This document shows, piece by piece, positions 62,398-64,000 of a DNA stretch of 64,000 nucleotides; position 1 is the first letter of the stretch, and every line of letters starts with the position of its first letter. The stretch covers positions 3,534,001 through 3,598,000 of the forward strand of contig CP126193.1 in assembly GCA_030272155.1 (NCBI GenBank), written 5' to 3'. Made by a program: the position numbers and the translations under genes. Under the pieces are notes generated by a model. It was not told the DNA's origin, made no database searches, and saw nothing but the letters and a program-made list of their open reading frames with translations. The DNA comes from Tetradesmus obliquus. Taxonomy: Eukaryota > Chlorophyta > Chlorophyceae > Sphaeropleales > Scenedesmaceae.

Positions 62398-64000
62398 CAC
62401 GCTCTGCAGCCCAAGTGTTGCTTAATGTAATCCGTTTCAAAGATCAAAGCAGCGTATAGCAAACAACAGCCGTCCGGGGTCCTGTTGTTGCCAGCACTCT
62501 GTCAACCTTTGTGGGCTCGCTTGCTCGCAACCACGCGCGAGCGCAGTATACAGACTCAAGAAATTCAACTTCCACTTCGTTTGCTGCAGAAATATGTGTG
62601 GACGGCGTCCTGTCATCTCGTTCGGCAAACCCCAGGGGCCAGCCCTGCAGGTGACTCACCGCAACCTACACGGAACTCAGCTGGCGTGCACCCAGGTAGA
62701 TCATGTCAGTGCAAGAATTATACAACATACGGGTTGAGAGCCTGACAGCTGGCGAAACCTTGCGCATTGCCAGCTAGAGATCACATGCTGTACTTGGTGT
62801 GTACTGGTCACATGCAGCACTCGCAATTTGTGGCAGAAGAGCTTGACGCCCTCAGCACACCGAACAGACGACCTGCGTACATGCATGGGTGAAGATTACC
62901 CGAAAGCCCAGTGGGACATGTTGCACATACTCAATTGCACAGTTGTACATGAAATCCTGGACTCGGTATCACACACTCTGGCAGAGGACTGCTGCTGGCA
63001 GCAAGGCGACGCTTCCAAGCTACAAGCCATTCAGCAGCTGCAAGAGATCCCCAGCTGGTAGTCTTGCACTCACATCAAACACATCAACACAAGAGTGTGC
63101 GGCCAAGCAAAGATAGCAAAACCAACTTGCAGCACCGGGCGAGTCTCAGCAGGTGCGGGCGTGCCATATGTGGGTGATGACGCATGCCATTTTCAGGTGC
63201 CACACCACTATCAGCACAGGAGGTTACGCCCCAGGCAGTAGGACATCAGAGAGCTATAACTCAACAACTTGTGGCAACACAAAGGTAGCATCTGCATGCT
63301 GATCCGTTGGTGCAGTGCATAAATTCAGCCCAATGCTCGTTGCCTCAGGCACGCAGGCTGTGTTTGTACAATAATCATGTACACTGCTGCCGGTGTTCAG
63401 CGCTCGGCAGCCACTGAATGAGCTGCAGTGCGGCACACAGGGCCAGAGACACATTCTGGTGTCACCTGGGCACCAGGCCACTGCCAGTGGCAGCCCCAAA
63501 CTTCGTTGCAGCTTGTTGCTGTGCCAGCAGCTGATGCATGCGGTAATCAGCCCTGCCACATCATACCAAGCAGCTACGAGCGCAGCCAGTCAGCCTAAAA
63601 AAGCATATAGAAGCGCAACCACAGCCAAGCAGGCAACAGGACTGTCGAGTGTATCACTGCAATGCCTCATTGAGTCATTCCTGGGGAAGTGCAGACCGTA
63701 CAAGGCTGCTCATGACCAAGCACTATTCCCACTGCCATGGCACTCCATGGGTCACAACAACTGTGGCGTGATCGGTAACATGAGAATGTTGATGTTGACT
63801 ACGCACCGCTCCGAAATCTTTGTTTAAATAAACCAACAGCAAAGACAAGTAGGGTACAGTGGTGCCCCAAACAGTCACTGCAGCTGCGCATGTTGAATAG
63901 CTGCAGCACATGTCAGGTTGCCAGCCGCACACTGTCACATTGCGGTGTAGGAGGCACGCACACAATCCACACGTGCACAGCCGCAGCATTGCTCTGGCTT
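62398..64000. other. Right flank without a recognisable gene
   Basis: Upstream region of the GNAT gene. Open frames such as 63393-63827 (+) and 63254-63559 (-) show no known motif and no phase-linked neighbours. Confidence 0.4.

Overview
The window is nuclear DNA of a green alga. The genes are intron-rich with GT-AG introns, GC-rich codon use and CAG/CTG-dominated low complexity. Several encoded families are plastid or plant-type: an EGY1 metalloprotease, an RR-type tandem CCCH zinc finger, a DUF2358+SOUL protein and a DnaJ-type zinc-finger protein. TGTAA motifs lie downstream of some genes. Together these fit Chlorophyceae, perhaps Sphaeropleales; the order is inference. All exon models were joined by hand from splice signals and reading phase.

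Layout: the 3' part of a MUS81/ERCC4-type nuclease gene (+, 1-2652); an EGY1-like M50 protease (-, 4467-10650); a 5'-truncated LINE with a restriction-like endonuclease C-terminus, inserted at 12301-13209; about 5 kb without a recognisable gene; an RR-TZF CCCH protein (-, 18375-21347); an IRC3-like DEAH helicase (-, 23378-31310); a ubiquitin-specific protease (+, 32914-37758); a Hikeshi/OPI10 homologue (+, 38528-41030); a DUF2358+SOUL protein (-, 42615-46177); a frame-disrupted DUF707-like gene (+, 46593-47756); a membrane-anchored alpha/beta hydrolase (-, 50497-56762); a DnaJ-type zinc-finger protein (+, 57290-58519); a SINE-like 110-bp insertion (58895-59004); and a GNAT acetyltransferase (-, 60660-62397). 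The genes are not an operon or pathway. Several are plausibly plastid-targeted (EGY1, SOUL, DnaJ-type, GNAT), others nuclear or cytosolic (MUS81-like, TZF, USP, Hikeshi).

The most unusual signal is in the gene architecture. In at least four genes, stretches of about 50-150 bp at an exon-intron boundary have been tandemly copied into the neighbouring intron, often with the splice site kept, so introns carry decoy exon ends. CTG repeats on the sense strand lie just upstream of many 3' splice sites, while exonic repeats are mostly CAG (poly-Q). One zinc-finger intron seems to end in AC rather than AG and is flanked by a 5-bp direct repeat.
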